From: Caballeronia terrestris
Lineage (GTDB): Bacteria; Pseudomonadota; Gammaproteobacteria; Burkholderiales; Burkholderiaceae
Length of the DNA stretch: 64,000 bases
Direction: 5' to 3'
Assembly: GCF_001544515.1 (NCBI RefSeq)
Contig: NZ_FCOL02000023.1
Span: 1-64,000, forward strand
Part shown: positions 45,449 through 54,840 of the stretch, piece after piece
Position numbering within the stretch: position 1 is the first letter of the stretch
Layout: each line of letters starts with the position of its first letter
Made by a program: the position numbers and the translations under genes
The notes under the pieces: model-generated
The model's database searches: none
Seen by the model: only the letters and a program-made list of their open reading frames with translations
Told to the model about the DNA's origin: nothing

Positions 45449-46055
45449 GCGCCGCGTCCAGCGCGAAAAGCGCATGACGTGCGATGCTTTCGCGTGCGAC
45501 CGTCAGCGCCTGTTCGATCGTCTCGTCGCCCATCACGAGTCCCTCAAGCAGCAGGAAATGCACGTCGCGTATGCCGATGGAGCCTAGTGCGAAGCGTACA
45601 TACGGCGTGAGGAAATCCGGCTGACGGGCGCGCTCGCCACTATGAAATCCGCCCGATCCGACGATCACGAACGCCGGACGATCGCGCATCAAACCGACCT
45701 TGCCTTCAGCGGTCGATGCAAACGTGCGATGCATGCGCAGCACGTAGTCGATCCACAGCTTGAGCGCGGCAGGCACGGTGAAGTTGTGCATCGGCGTATT
45801 GACGATGAGCACGTCCGTCGCTTCGATCTCGCGGATCAGTTGTTCGGAGAGGTCGAACGTGCGGGTGTCCGGTGCGCGCGACGTGACGGCGCGCGCGTAG
45901 TCGCGCGTGATGGGCGGGAGCGCGTGCGCGGCGAGGTCGCGCACGACGACTTCGGCATGCGAGCGTTTGCGCAATGTGTCGATCATCTCGGTGGCGAGGC
46001 GGTATCCGTGACTCATGTCGCCGTGCGGGCTTGTGTTGAGAAGGAGGATTTTCAT
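45438..46055 (-). CDS. FMN-dependent NADH-azoreductase-like flavodoxin-fold protein
   Basis: A 205-residue flavodoxin-fold enzyme. The N-terminal phosphate loop is LLNTSPHGDMSHGYRL, and PMHNFTVPAALKLWIDYVLR with GSGGFHSGE are typical of AzoR/quinone reductases. It would reduce quinones or azo dyes with NADH via FMN. The ATG overlaps the acetyltransferase stop (ATGA, 46052-46055). Confidence 0.9.
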   Translation of the reverse strand: MKILLLNTSPHGDMSHGYRLATEMIDTLRKRSHAEVVVRDLAAHALPPITRDYARAVTSRAPDTRTFDLSEQLIREIEATDVLIVNTPMHNFTVPAALKLWIDYVLRMHRTFASTAEGKVGLMRDRPAFVIVGSGGFHSGERARQPDFLTPYVRFALGSIGIRDVHFLLLEGLVMGDETIEQALTVARESIARHALFALDAALNP

Positions 46056-46510
46056 CGCGCGGCTTCTGTCGCTTTATTGAGCGGTTCGACGAAGTGCATG
46101 CCTCTCGCGAGCAAGCCGTTGCGATAGTAGAAGCGTTGCGCGAGCGCCATGTGCAGGCCCGTATCGAGCACGAAGTGAGCGCAATGCACATCGCGCGCGA
46201 TCTGGCGGACGGCTTCGAGCAATTGCCCACCGATGCCCGATCTTTGCAGATTTGCGTCGACGACCAGATCGTCGACATAGACGAAGCGCCCGTATATCAG
46301 GTTGGTCTGCGTTCGATAGCCTGCGAGACCGAGGATAACGTCGCCATCGCAGGCGGCGAGCAGACGATAACCCTCTTCGCGCTGCCGCCGCACTTGTGAA
46401 GTGAACGCGGCGGCGTCGGTGAGATGCGGCCGCAGTTGCTTCATGACGTCGAACGCGCGCGTCCAGTCGTCCGGTGTATCGAGTTCTTCAAGCGTGATCG
46501 ATGTGTTCAT
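46052..46510 (-). CDS. GNAT family N-acetyltransferase
   Basis: A 152-residue GNAT fold with the acetyl-CoA loop DANLQRSGIGGQLLEAV (Q/RxxGxG/A) and C-terminal FYYRNGLL. The ATG at 46510 has GGAGAG six bases upstream, which decides against the longer frame. It is coupled to the azoreductase-like gene downstream. Substrate unknown. Confidence 0.9.
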   Translation of the reverse strand: MNTSITLEELDTPDDWTRAFDVMKQLRPHLTDAAAFTSQVRRQREEGYRLLAACDGDVILGLAGYRTQTNLIYGRFVYVDDLVVDANLQRSGIGGQLLEAVRQIARDVHCAHFVLDTGLHMALAQRFYYRNGLLARGMHFVEPLNKATEAAR

Positions 46511-46611
46511 GCGCACTCTCCGTATGGCATGAGCACACGATAAGCTTGAGATGTCCTGCACGGCAGAGCCAAGAAACAAGAAAACGACTAGGCCAAGAAT
46601 CCCGGCACCCC

Positions 46612-47019
46612 CTATCGACAAAGCTTCGCCACGAGCAATTGATCGACACTGCCATTCGGCGGAACGTTGAACACGTCCGGCGTTCCCCAGCCATGGTCGA
46701 GCCAAACGCCTTGCAGATAGAAGTTGGTTTCGCCATCCGACTTGCTTCCCGTCGAGCAGTCGATGACAAACCGGACGTCGCGCATATCGCCGCGCTTTCG
46801 CGTGCCTGGAATGGTCACCGGGCGAAAGAACGTTTCGCGGGTCCAGCCGGTCCGGACCGTTCCGGTGCGTCGATATGTCGAAAGATCGAAATAGACGAGC
46901 GATTCATTGGACTTCGCCAGCATGGCCCAGTCGGCAGCGTAAGAAGCTTGCGGCAGGATGACCAAAGCGACCGTCAGCAGGCCACCAGTCGCCTTCGATG
47001 TTCTGGAACGAGATAGCAT
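46612..47019 (-). CDS. Secreted protein with surface-adhesin-E-like domain
   Basis: A signal peptide (GGLLTVALVILPQASYA) precedes a small beta-rich domain starting DWAMLAKSNESLVYFDLSTYRR, the pattern of the surface-adhesin E family. Two cysteines (DCSTG and the C-terminal KLC) may form a disulfide. 135 residues. GGAGG lies before the ATG. It follows the patatin gene by 30 bases. Function unknown; likely periplasmic or outer surface. Confidence 0.75.
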   Translation of the reverse strand: MLSRSRTSKATGGLLTVALVILPQASYAADWAMLAKSNESLVYFDLSTYRRTGTVRTGWTRETFFRPVTIPGTRKRGDMRDVRFVIDCSTGSKSDGETNFYLQGVWLDHGWGTPDVFNVPPNGSVDQLLVAKLCR

Positions 47020-47049
47020 TATTGCCTCCGTGTAGCGTTGACGTTGTCG

Positions 47050-48189
47050 CTATCCCTGCCCTTCCTTCGAGGCCATTCGAAACACCGTGATGCCATCCAT
47101 AGGATCCAGCTTCTCTCGCCAAGGCGCCATAGCCAGCAAGCGCGTCGTGTCCTCATAACCCGCATGCCATCGACGTTGAATCCCACTCGACGAAAAATCT
47201 ATATCGCGGTTCAGGTCGTCGTTGTTGAATGCCGGGGCGTCGAGTTCCAGTACCTGCATCGTCGTGCCGCAGCCGTACCCAAGAAGCTCCTGAACCTCTG
47301 GCGCATTGCGCTCTTCTTCAGGGATGTACCGGCTGAGTTCGCGAATCACATGCCGCAGCCGATGAATCTGCTTCTGTCGATCGAGATGACTTTCCGCGCG
47401 GCTCGAATACTGGATGTCGCGCTGCCGGCTCATGACCTGCATGATCGATTCCGGCTCCGGACCGCTCGACGGCCACAGTTGCACCGCAAAGATCACGGAG
47501 CTGTTGCGTGGCCGGTCGTCGAGCACGGCTTCTAGCGGCGTGTTCGAGTAGATACCGCCGTCCCAATACGATTCGCCTTCCAGCCGCACCGATGGAAAAC
47601 CCGGCGGGAAAGCCGCCGAAGCCATCACGTGATCGACGTCCATCGGTGCATCGCGATTGGTGAAATAGCGCATGCGTCCGCTGCGAACGTGGACCGTGCC
47701 GACCGTGAGACGGGTCGTCTTGCGATTGAGGTATTCGAAATCGACGAGCGTCGACAAGGTCTCGCGCAGCGGCCCCGTCGAATAAAACGCAGCCCGCTCC
47801 GGCCCCACGGGCGTCTGAATGCCCGCCCAGGACGCGAGCCGCGGCGTGAAGAAAGACGGCACGCCTTGCGTGACCGTCGCCAGATCGCGCGACCAGTTCG
47901 CGAGTCCCGGCAACCAGCTCGCGGCATCGAAGCCGCGTCGCGCCACGCCGTTCCAGAACTGCGTCAACCGTTCGATGCGGTTCTCCGGCGGATTGCCGGC
48001 GATGATCGCGCCGTTGATCGCGCCGATCGACGTGCCGATCACCCACTCGGGGTCGACGTGGCCGTCGTGCAGCGCCTGATAGACGCCGGCCTGGTAAGCG
48101 CCGAGCGCGCCGCCGCCCTGCAGGACGAGGACGATCTGTCCGGGAATGTCTGCGTGAGCGTGATGTTCGCCGTGCGTCGCGTTGCCCAT
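47050..48189 (-). CDS. Patatin-like phospholipase with DUF3734-type C-terminus
   Basis: A 379-residue patatin: glycine-rich oxyanion loop LQGGGALGAYQAGV, nucleophile GTSIGAING and catalytic Asp in WDGGIYSNTPL. The Ser-Asp dyad hydrolyses acyl ester bonds in phospholipids or storage lipid. A C-terminal region of about 100 residues, rich in Arg and Glu, matches the DUF3734-like extension. The ATG at 48189 has GGAGA upstream; the frame is open further but lacks family sequence. Confidence 0.9.
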   Translation of the reverse strand: MGNATHGEHHAHADIPGQIVLVLQGGGALGAYQAGVYQALHDGHVDPEWVIGTSIGAINGAIIAGNPPENRIERLTQFWNGVARRGFDAASWLPGLANWSRDLATVTQGVPSFFTPRLASWAGIQTPVGPERAAFYSTGPLRETLSTLVDFEYLNRKTTRLTVGTVHVRSGRMRYFTNRDAPMDVDHVMASAAFPPGFPSVRLEGESYWDGGIYSNTPLEAVLDDRPRNSSVIFAVQLWPSSGPEPESIMQVMSRQRDIQYSSRAESHLDRQKQIHRLRHVIRELSRYIPEEERNAPEVQELLGYGCGTTMQVLELDAPAFNNDDLNRDIDFSSSGIQRRWHAGYEDTTRLLAMAPWREKLDPMDGITVFRMASKEGQG

Positions 48190-48244
48190 GATCGGTCTCC
48201 CGGACGATTGCCGCTGTGCCGCTGATTTTGCCACTTTGCGCGCG

Positions 48245-49006
48245 CTACGTATTCGACATATCGACAGAACGCAGCCATTCTCCGATCTGCCGGCAAGTCC
48301 ACGCAGGATCGTCGTGCGGAAGATCGTGTCCGGCCCACGGATGCTCTGCGTGTGCCGTGCCCCATCGCGTTGCGATCCGCGCCGAGCACACGGGATCGAC
48401 AAGCCCGTCCGCCGCCGATGACAGCAGCAGCGTCGGACATCGCGACGGTGTATTCGGCGCGCGAAACCGCGCGGCTGCCCACAACTGACGTAACGCGCTT
48501 GCCGCGCTCACGGGCGAACTCGCACGAATCGCGGTCCATTCGGCGATATCTGCGGCGGCGGTATCGCGACGATTGCACGTCAGCCGATGAATGATCGCCT
48601 CGCATTGTTGCGGACGATTCCACGCCGCCGCGATTCGCGCGAACGCGGGCAACGCCGCAGGACGCAACCGCTCGACGCTCCGCGCGAACGGCCGCATGCT
48701 CGTATTGATGAGCACGAGCCGGTCGATCTCTTCGGGATGCCGCGTTGCCCACTCCGTCGCGGCCATCGCCCCGAGCGACATTGCCAGCAGCCGATAAGGC
48801 TTTGCGAGTCCCATCGCGTTCGCACGACCACGCACGAACGTCGCCATGCTCGCTACATCGGGCAACGCGCGCTCCGCTCCGATGCCGGGCAGGTCGATCA
48901 GCGTGACGCCGCTCGCATCGTTCAGGTCCGTGCGAAAGCGCTCGGGAAACGCCCCCCAATGACGCGCCTCGCGCGTGAGGCCGCGCAGCAGTATCCATTC
49001 GCTCAT
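48245..49006 (-). CDS. Alpha/beta hydrolase (BioH-like)
   Basis: A 253-residue alpha/beta hydrolase: LLRGLTREARHW near the oxyanion hole (with Arg instead of the usual HG), nucleophile elbow AMSLGAMAATEWA, a candidate acid in SAADGLVDP and the C-terminal His in WAGHDLPHDDP. It may be an esterase. The start overlaps the M14 peptidase stop (ATGA, 49003-49006), and the patatin gene follows by 55 bases, making a hydrolase operon. Confidence 0.87.
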   Translation of the reverse strand: MSEWILLRGLTREARHWGAFPERFRTDLNDASGVTLIDLPGIGAERALPDVASMATFVRGRANAMGLAKPYRLLAMSLGAMAATEWATRHPEEIDRLVLINTSMRPFARSVERLRPAALPAFARIAAAWNRPQQCEAIIHRLTCNRRDTAAADIAEWTAIRASSPVSAASALRQLWAAARFRAPNTPSRCPTLLLSSAADGLVDPVCSARIATRWGTAHAEHPWAGHDLPHDDPAWTCRQIGEWLRSVDMSNT

Positions 49007-50034
49007 GGCGTGGTTTTGGGCCACCAATGCTCGATGGCCCGCTGCGTCACCTGCTGCCGGAATTCACCGCGCGGCAACCATCGATGCGACGAAAACGCCG
49101 CGCGCGTCAGGAAGTCGAAGAAGTTCGGATGCCGGCGCAGCACACGCCGCGTGCGATGCGCCTTGATCGGGTTATAGATGCCGAGTCGCGAAAATAGCTG
49201 CATCGGATTCTTCCTGATCCAGCGCCACGAGCCAAGTTCGAGCGTCATCGGCAGGAAGATGTTGGGCGCGCGCGATCGATCGTACGCGCAGTCCCAGAGA
49301 TCACCGTGCAGCAGGTATTGATGGCTTTGCGGCTCGAACGCGTAGCCGTGATGCGGACACGATTGTTCGAACATCGTCTTCAGCAGGAACATCTCGGCGA
49401 GATGCGGCATCTGTCGATCGGTGCGGGCGTAGGGGAACCAGATGCTGTCGTCCCAGCCGAAACCCGAATGACAATCGAGTGCGAAGCTGAGCGGCCGCGA
49501 CATCAGTTCATCCTCGACGACCGAGAGGAGCGCCGCACTCTCCACTTCCATCGATCCGACGCCGCTCCCGCGATACCACGGCAGCCACGGTCCAATGCGC
49601 TGGCCGCCCGCGAGAAACGGTACGCGTCCTTCGGCGCTTTGCGGCGCGTTGCGCATCAGGTCGACGCCGTTCGGGTTCGAGCGCGTTCGCGCCCACATGC
49701 CACCCGGATTCACTATCGGCATGAAGACGAGTCGGATCGAACGCAGTTGCTCGCTCAGGAGGTCGTCCCATTCGAGGCGGCGCAGCAGCGCGCGCATGTA
49801 GTCGAGGATGAGTTGCGTGCCGATGCGTTCAAGGCCGTGAACGCCGCCGAAAAAGCCGATTGCGGGCGCTGCTCCGTCGGTCGAGCCGATGGTCGCGGTG
49901 AGGATCGGGAAAGCGTGCGAGCCGGTTCGCACTTCGCCTACGGTGCGGCTTTCGAACCGGCGGCCGGCGGCGAGAACGGCCTTGAGGTCGTCGAGCTCCG
50001 CAAAGCTGTCCGAGGCAACGCGCAACGTGCTCAT
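49003..50034 (-). CDS. M14 family zinc carboxypeptidase-like protein
   Basis: A zinc carboxypeptidase fold of 343 residues: HxxE in GGVHGLERIG, the substrate-binding area VNPGGMWARTRSNPNGVDLMRN, and the third zinc ligand His in ALDCHSGFGW. The likely catalytic Glu is in TLELGSWRW. There is no signal peptide, so it is likely cytoplasmic, unlike most secreted carboxypeptidases. Homologues of the AgbL/DUF2817 type cleave C-terminal residues or murein peptides. The ATG at 50034 has AGGGG upstream. Confidence 0.85.
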   Translation of the reverse strand: MSTLRVASDSFAELDDLKAVLAAGRRFESRTVGEVRTGSHAFPILTATIGSTDGAAPAIGFFGGVHGLERIGTQLILDYMRALLRRLEWDDLLSEQLRSIRLVFMPIVNPGGMWARTRSNPNGVDLMRNAPQSAEGRVPFLAGGQRIGPWLPWYRGSGVGSMEVESAALLSVVEDELMSRPLSFALDCHSGFGWDDSIWFPYARTDRQMPHLAEMFLLKTMFEQSCPHHGYAFEPQSHQYLLHGDLWDCAYDRSRAPNIFLPMTLELGSWRWIRKNPMQLFSRLGIYNPIKAHRTRRVLRRHPNFFDFLTRAAFSSHRWLPRGEFRQQVTQRAIEHWWPKTTP

Positions 50035-50215
50035 GACCACGCCCCTTTTGCTTGAGTGTTTTTTGACGGCGCGTTGATGACGGTTCTTTCGCTTTTCGCG
50101 CTGTCCAAGGGATGAGTATAGGGCGCATCGGGGATGACGATCCGTGTGGCGCATCCGTTGATCGACTCAGGCCGTATATGAGGGGCAACCCAGCCACACT
50201 GTAAAGGAGTCGATC

Positions 50216-50497
50216 ATGAAGTTCATGCTGACATTCACATGGGCAACCGATGCCCGCATTCGCGATGAAGCTGTCCAGCGGTTTCAGGAAACGGGCGGGA
50301 TTCCGCCGGATGGGGTCACGCTGCTTGGACGATGGACCAAAGCTGATCTCAGCGGCGGTTTCGATTTGCTCGAAACGGACGATGTAAGGAAGTTGACCGA
50401 GTTCGCCTATATGTGGAGCGATTTGATGAAACTGGAGATAACGCCTGTTGCGGAGGATCAGGATTTGGGCGCTGTTTTTCAGGCTGTCGCGAAGTAA
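50216..50497 (+). CDS. DUF3303 family protein
   Basis: A 93-residue dimeric alpha/beta-barrel-like protein. MLTFTWATDARIRDEAVQRF and GGFDLLETDDVRKLTEFAYMWSDL match DUF3303. AAGGAG precedes the ATG. Function unknown; likely cytoplasmic. Confidence 0.85.
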   Translation: MKFMLTFTWATDARIRDEAVQRFQETGGIPPDGVTLLGRWTKADLSGGFDLLETDDVRKLTEFAYMWSDLMKLEITPVAEDQDLGAVFQAVAK

Positions 50498-50536
50498 GAC
50501 TGCCTTCGTTTAGCTCACATCTCAATGGGTGCAATC

Positions 50537-50917
50537 ATGACGATAGAAGTCGTGCATAAATACGATCTCCTGCCTGGCGCTGACCAGCAGGCATACGGTG
50601 AGTTGACGAGGAAAGCGGCCGCTGCGTTGCTGCGCGCGACCGGTCTCGTCGAAATTCGTGCGGACCGAAATCTGCTTGGGTCGCCCCATGTTAAAGCGAC
50701 GAGCGTGTGGCGCACTCTTGTCGACTGGGAAGCCGCGAAGGGCATCGAAGAACTGGCGGCGCTGGAAGCTGAGTCTCGCCGCTATGTCACGAACGTGAGC
50801 GTCGAGATATGGGGGCCGTCGCAGTTGCTTACGCACGCGCTCAGGCCGCAACATCAGGTTCGCCGGGGACGGCAGACTGCGCGTATGCGCGCGTCTGCCG
50901 CTGATGACGTCGCTTAA
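50537..50917 (+). CDS. Small protein of unknown function, possibly ABM-like
   Basis: A 126-residue protein with an alternating strand/helix pattern (IEVVHKYDLLPGADQQAYGEL) that suggests a ferredoxin-like alpha-beta barrel, as in antibiotic-biosynthesis monooxygenase-like and DUF3303 proteins. I do not recognise it. The C-terminal 25 residues are basic and probably disordered. It follows the DUF3303 gene by 39 bases. An upstream ATG at 50525 is in frame. Confidence 0.6.
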   Translation: MTIEVVHKYDLLPGADQQAYGELTRKAAAALLRATGLVEIRADRNLLGSPHVKATSVWRTLVDWEAAKGIEELAALEAESRRYVTNVSVEIWGPSQLLTHALRPQHQVRRGRQTARMRASAADDVA

Positions 50918-50922
50918 GCCGA

Positions 50923-51189
50923 TCAACCGCCTCGATACATTGCGTCGATGCTGTCACCGGGAGCGCGCCGGCCAGATTCCGTCCTGACCGGCTCATCGCC
51001 TCCGACATCGCCGTGGTTTGCGCCCGCGGCATTCGGATGGGCGCTGTGAGCGGCTTGAACAGGTTGCGAAGCTGGCGCATCGGCATTGACGCGATCGAAG
51101 TGATCGTTGCCGTAACCGCCCGCCATCGCGGGCATCGCTAGCGACATGGAGCTTGCGACTAAAACAGCGGCGATAGATATCGTCTTCAT
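50923..51189 (-). CDS. Small secreted protein of unknown function
   Basis: The ATG at 51189 (GGAG upstream) starts a classic Sec signal (MKTISIAAVLVASSMSLAMPAMA) and a mature part of about 65 residues that is Gly/His/Asp/Ala-rich and low in hydrophobics, so probably unstructured. Similar small exported proteins (DUF4148-like) are frequent in Burkholderia. Function unknown. Confidence 0.75.
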   Translation of the reverse strand: MKTISIAAVLVASSMSLAMPAMAGGYGNDHFDRVNADAPASQPVQAAHSAHPNAAGANHGDVGGDEPVRTESGRRAPGDSIDAMYRGG

Positions 51190-51516
51190 GGAGACTCCGG
51201 TGAGCATGTTGAATATCGGCCTTGATGAATAAAGAAAGGCTCAACGAACAACCGACCTTCGGAATCCGAAAGAAGCTGACTACGGCTTGTAACGGTCATC
51301 GTTGCGCCCACCGGCATAGGTGCACCAGCTATGCCAATCGCAATTGACGATCCCCTCTAACCAAGGCTAAGCGCTTGAAAATAAACGATATCGACCGGGT
51401 CGATGAGACCTGTTAAGGAAGAGTAGAGAAACGCAAGTGTCTGGTGGTAGACGACGCTTTTTCAGTTGCTGTATGCGCCTACCCAACAGCGGGACGAGAG
51501 AAAGTGAAGGCGCCCG
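51190..51516. other. Intergenic region with palindrome
   Basis: A 327-base gap without a supportable frame. It holds a near-perfect palindrome ATCGACC-G-GGTCGAT at 51390-51404 and an AT-rich segment around 51378-51390, so it may carry promoters or a regulator site. It lies upstream of the secreted protein gene and downstream of mxaL-like. Confidence 0.4.
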
Positions 51517-52428
51517 TTACCGACCAGGCCCAGCACGCGCCCGGCGAAAATCCGGCAAAAACACCACGACGAGCATGACGAGAGCCCCCAACGCAGCACA
51601 CCAGCGGACATCTACCGTCGAACCAACCCGCTCCGCAAACCGCGAATCGAGCAACGCATCCCCCAGCGCCTCCGCTGTGGACAAAGCCCGATACTCCAGC
51701 GCCGTCTGCCCACCGAGCGTCTTCAAATACCCACCTCGCAGCGCCGACAGTTCCTCATGACTCACCTCACCGCGTTGCGCGGACGACATCGCGCTCGTCT
51801 GCACGACATCGCTTGCGAGCCAGAACCCCGCGGGCCGGCCGTCACTATCGGTTTTCGGTATCGGCGCCGGCTGATCCCCGCCTACGCCAATCAACCAGCC
51901 GCGAACCTCACCCGGCGTAATTCCCGGCATCGACGTATCGGACAGCGGCCGAGGAGGCGCTTCCTGTCCGTCGGTCATGAAAACCACCGCTACGTGGTCC
52001 CCCATCTGCTTCGCCTGATGAATCGCGGAAAACAGTCCCCCGTTCGCGATACGGCTCGCGTTCGCCCAGCGCATCCGTCCATCGATGCCATCGAGCGACG
52101 TCGCGAGCGCGTCGTAATGTTCGCAAACTTCCAGCGGTTCCAGCAACAGCAGCGATCGTGTGCCAGTGAACACGCTCCATCCGACTCGCGACCCACACGG
52201 CATCCGACGCAGCGCTCGACGCATCGACTCGCGCGCATAGGCGAGGCGGCTCGTGCGCACGCCGTCGAGCAGCACGTCCTCGACGTTCATGCTTTGCGTG
52301 ATGTCGAAGGTCACGACGTAATCGAAGCGGTCGCGCATCAACCGTACGCTTGGCATCCACAAGGACGCAGCAAGCAATACGAGCGCGACAGAAAGCGCCC
52401 CTTGCCGACAAGCCGCCGTCACGGTCAC
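51517..52428 (-). CDS. mxaL: MxaL-like VWA domain protein
   Basis: An N-terminal membrane segment (ALSVALVLLAASLW) precedes a von Willebrand A domain with a MIDAS-like metal site (VTFDITQSMN and later FMTDGQEA), and a second membrane segment with ALGALVMLVVVFL ends the protein. 303 residues. In methylotrophs mxaL with mxaA/mxaK helps insert calcium into methanol dehydrogenase. The GTG at 52428 overlaps the mxaK-like stop (GTGA, 52425-52428), which sets the start. Last gene of the six-gene run. Confidence 0.78.
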   Translation of the reverse strand: MTVTAACRQGALSVALVLLAASLWMPSVRLMRDRFDYVVTFDITQSMNVEDVLLDGVRTSRLAYARESMRRALRRMPCGSRVGWSVFTGTRSLLLLEPLEVCEHYDALATSLDGIDGRMRWANASRIANGGLFSAIHQAKQMGDHVAVVFMTDGQEAPPRPLSDTSMPGITPGEVRGWLIGVGGDQPAPIPKTDSDGRPAGFWLASDVVQTSAMSSAQRGEVSHEELSALRGGYLKTLGGQTALEYRALSTAEALGDALLDSRFAERVGSTVDVRWCAALGALVMLVVVFLPDFRRARAGPGR

Positions 52429-52967
52429 GGCAAATCCCCAAGCGCAACATCCGGCACTTTGATCATGCGGCGAACCTCGTAAGGCTCGCGTCCATCGTCG
52501 AAAGCCTGCGCACTCTCTGGCTGCAGCCACAGCGCGCGTTCAAGGTTATAGCGTGCGTCCCAGTCGTCGGGCTGCGCGCGAAGCAACTCGCGATAACGGT
52601 TCTTCGCAAGCTCGACGAGCGGCGCCGACGCGATCGGATTGCCCGCGCCCACGGCGATCGCTTCGCGCAGGTACATGTTCGCGAGGTCAAACAGCGCGGC
52701 CCGCCCGATCTCGTCAGGATGTGCGCTAGTGATGAGCCCGTCGTAGAGTTTCGCCGCCGCATCGCGCTGACCTGCCTTCGATAGCGCAATCGCTTGCGCA
52801 AGCCGCACACGCGACGATTGATCGACGGCACCCGACGCAGTACCAGCACGCAACACGGCCGCATTGTTCCGTTGCGCATCGACGAGACTCCAGCCTTCGA
52901 AGCCAGCCCAGGCGGCGCAACAGAGCGCAGCCGCCGCAAACCCCGCATGAACGACGCGCCGCCTCAT
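52425..52967 (-). CDS. mxaK: MxaK-like protein
   Basis: A 180-residue protein with one N-terminal membrane segment (HAGFAAAALCCAAWAGF) and a helical TPR-like remainder (AQAIALSKAGQRDAAAKLYDGL, NMYLREAIAV, DDWDARYNLERALWL). Size, topology and position between two VWA genes match MxaK. The ATG at 52967 overlaps the mxaC-like stop (ATGA, 52964-52967). Probably periplasmic face of the inner membrane. Confidence 0.72.
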   Translation of the reverse strand: MRRRVVHAGFAAAALCCAAWAGFEGWSLVDAQRNNAAVLRAGTASGAVDQSSRVRLAQAIALSKAGQRDAAAKLYDGLITSAHPDEIGRAALFDLANMYLREAIAVGAGNPIASAPLVELAKNRYRELLRAQPDDWDARYNLERALWLQPESAQAFDDGREPYEVRRMIKVPDVALGDLP

Positions 52968-53962
52968 GACCAACTCCGCAACAACGCGAACCGCAACGCA
53001 AACAGCAGCGCACAACCTGCCAACGCCATGGCAAAAAACGACGTACTACGACTCCTTTCAGGCACACGCTCGACATACGACACAGGAAAATTCTGCTGCG
53101 CATCGATCTCGGCCATAGCCGCCGACATCGCGCTCGAATCGTCGGTCTGGTAAAGCCGGTACGGCGTCTTCAGCGACTGAAAATAGCGATGCAATTCGAC
53201 CTCTTCCGACGACTCGTCGGCCGGCGTGATCGCGTTCAGATCGGTGCTGTTCGCGCTGCTGCGCAAGTAGATGAAATACACGGTGATGCGTTCACGCGCG
53301 AGTCCGGCCGCGATGCGCGATCGCATCGGCGCATCGATATGCGCGCCGCCGTCCGAGACGAGGATGATCACGCGATTGCCGTTGTAGTCTCGCCGCTCGA
53401 ACTGGCCTATCGCAGCCAGCAGCCCGCGATCGAGCCGCGTATCCGGCATCCCGCGCCCGATGCCGGTGCTCGCCACGGCGCTGCGGATCGCTTCCTTGTC
53501 GCGCGTGAGAGGCAATACGAGCAGTGGGCTCGTGCCGAACATCATGAAGCCGACGCGGTCGCTGCCGCGTTTATCGATGAAGCGCGTGAGCACCTCGCGC
53601 GCCGACGCGTTCTTCGATTCGCCGCCCGCCATGGCGCCCGCCGCGTAGACGCTTTTCGGCGGAACGAACGCGTCCATGCTCGAACTCCGGTCCATCAGCA
53701 CCATGATCTCGGCGCCGCGCGCGACGTGCGTCACCGCTTTTTCCGTTTCGCGTGGATCGGCGAGTCCGATTACGATCAAGAGCATCGTGGCCACCGCGAG
53801 CACGCGCAGCGCGATGCTGGCGGCATGACCCATCCGGTCGCGCGGCAACCATGCGACGTGCGAAAACAGCAGCGTGTCCCTGCTGCGCGGTGCGAGCGGC
53901 AACAATGCGAGCGGAAGCAGCGCAAGCATCCACGGCGAGGCGAAGCCGAACTGGGCGGTCAT
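52964..53962 (-). CDS. mxaC: MxaC-like VWA domain protein (BatA/BatB type)
   Basis: A 332-residue VWA membrane protein. The N-terminal helices (LLPLALLPLAP and LAVATMLLIVIGLA) are followed by a VWA domain with the MIDAS DxSxS in LMDRSSSM and SDGG, and a C-terminal membrane helix (FFAMALAGCALLFALRF). It matches MxaC by size and order. The start overlaps the mxaA-like stop (ATGA, 53959-53962). Confidence 0.78.
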   Translation of the reverse strand: MTAQFGFASPWMLALLPLALLPLAPRSRDTLLFSHVAWLPRDRMGHAASIALRVLAVATMLLIVIGLADPRETEKAVTHVARGAEIMVLMDRSSSMDAFVPPKSVYAAGAMAGGESKNASAREVLTRFIDKRGSDRVGFMMFGTSPLLVLPLTRDKEAIRSAVASTGIGRGMPDTRLDRGLLAAIGQFERRDYNGNRVIILVSDGGAHIDAPMRSRIAAGLARERITVYFIYLRSSANSTDLNAITPADESSEEVELHRYFQSLKTPYRLYQTDDSSAMSAAMAEIDAQQNFPVSYVERVPERSRSTSFFAMALAGCALLFALRFALLRSWS

Positions 53963-54840
53963 CGTCGATGGTGCCTTTCGAGGCGGCGCAAATCGCGGCA
54001 CAGGTCAAGCAGCCGATACGGCTCCTGCGCCGGCGCGAGCGCGAAAAACCGCTCGCCGGAGTGCGCGTAAAAGTGTTCGAGCTGCACGCGCATCGGTTTG
54101 AGATAAGGCGCGCGGACGAACAGCGCATCGAGCTTGCCCGAATGGAGCGCTTGACCGGCGGCATCGTTCAGTGCGCGGTGAACGTGGCGCCAGGCGTCGG
54201 AGTCGTGATCGACCTGGGCCGGGTCGAATCGCTTCAGCGCATGCCACGCGCGCGCGAATGGCATTTGGCACGCATCGCGATGATTGCGCCACAGCCACCA
54301 TCCGAGCCACGCGAACGCGACAAACGCCAGAGCCGCCAGCGAAACGCTCAAGCGCCTTTGCAGCGGCGCCATCGGCAGAAGTGCGGGCTGACGGTCAGGC
54401 TGCAACGATTGCAACGCGCCTTGAGCGAACGCGCTGCGAGGCGTCAGCGGCGCAACGCTGACCGGCCATGCAGCAACGGTCAATGCCGCGCCGCCGGGCA
54501 CGCTATTAGCCAGCGTCAGAGCAGGCAACGCAATCGCGGTGAGCGACTGCGGCGCGTTGATCACCTGATATTGGAGCACGAGCCATCGGTTTCCGGTGGC
54601 GTCCGTTTCGACCGCCGCCGCGCGTCGCGTGAGCCACGCACCGGTGCGTTCCAGCGACGGCAGCACAGAAGGTTCGAACGGATGACCGCTCGCGCGCAGC
54701 AGGATGCGCTGCGTCATCACATCGCCGAGCACGTAGCCGAAACTGCGCGGCTGCTCGGTCGTCGCGACGGCCGATTGCTGCGCGAACGCGTGAGGCACAA
54801 GCGCCATCAGGGCGATCACGATGACCCATCGCGCGATCAT
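53959..54840 (-). CDS. mxaA: MxaA-like protein
   Basis: A signal peptide (VIVIALMALVPHAFA) precedes a periplasmic domain starting with RSFGYVLGDVMTQRILL, then a membrane segment (LAALAFVAFAWLGWWLW) and a cytoplasmic tail. The FGYVLGDV pattern and topology match MxaA, needed for calcium insertion into methanol dehydrogenase in Methylobacterium. 293 residues. Coupled on both sides by 4-base overlaps. Confidence 0.75.
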   Translation of the reverse strand: MIARWVIVIALMALVPHAFAQQSAVATTEQPRSFGYVLGDVMTQRILLRASGHPFEPSVLPSLERTGAWLTRRAAAVETDATGNRWLVLQYQVINAPQSLTAIALPALTLANSVPGGAALTVAAWPVSVAPLTPRSAFAQGALQSLQPDRQPALLPMAPLQRRLSVSLAALAFVAFAWLGWWLWRNHRDACQMPFARAWHALKRFDPAQVDHDSDAWRHVHRALNDAAGQALHSGKLDALFVRAPYLKPMRVQLEHFYAHSGERFFALAPAQEPYRLLDLCRDLRRLERHHRR

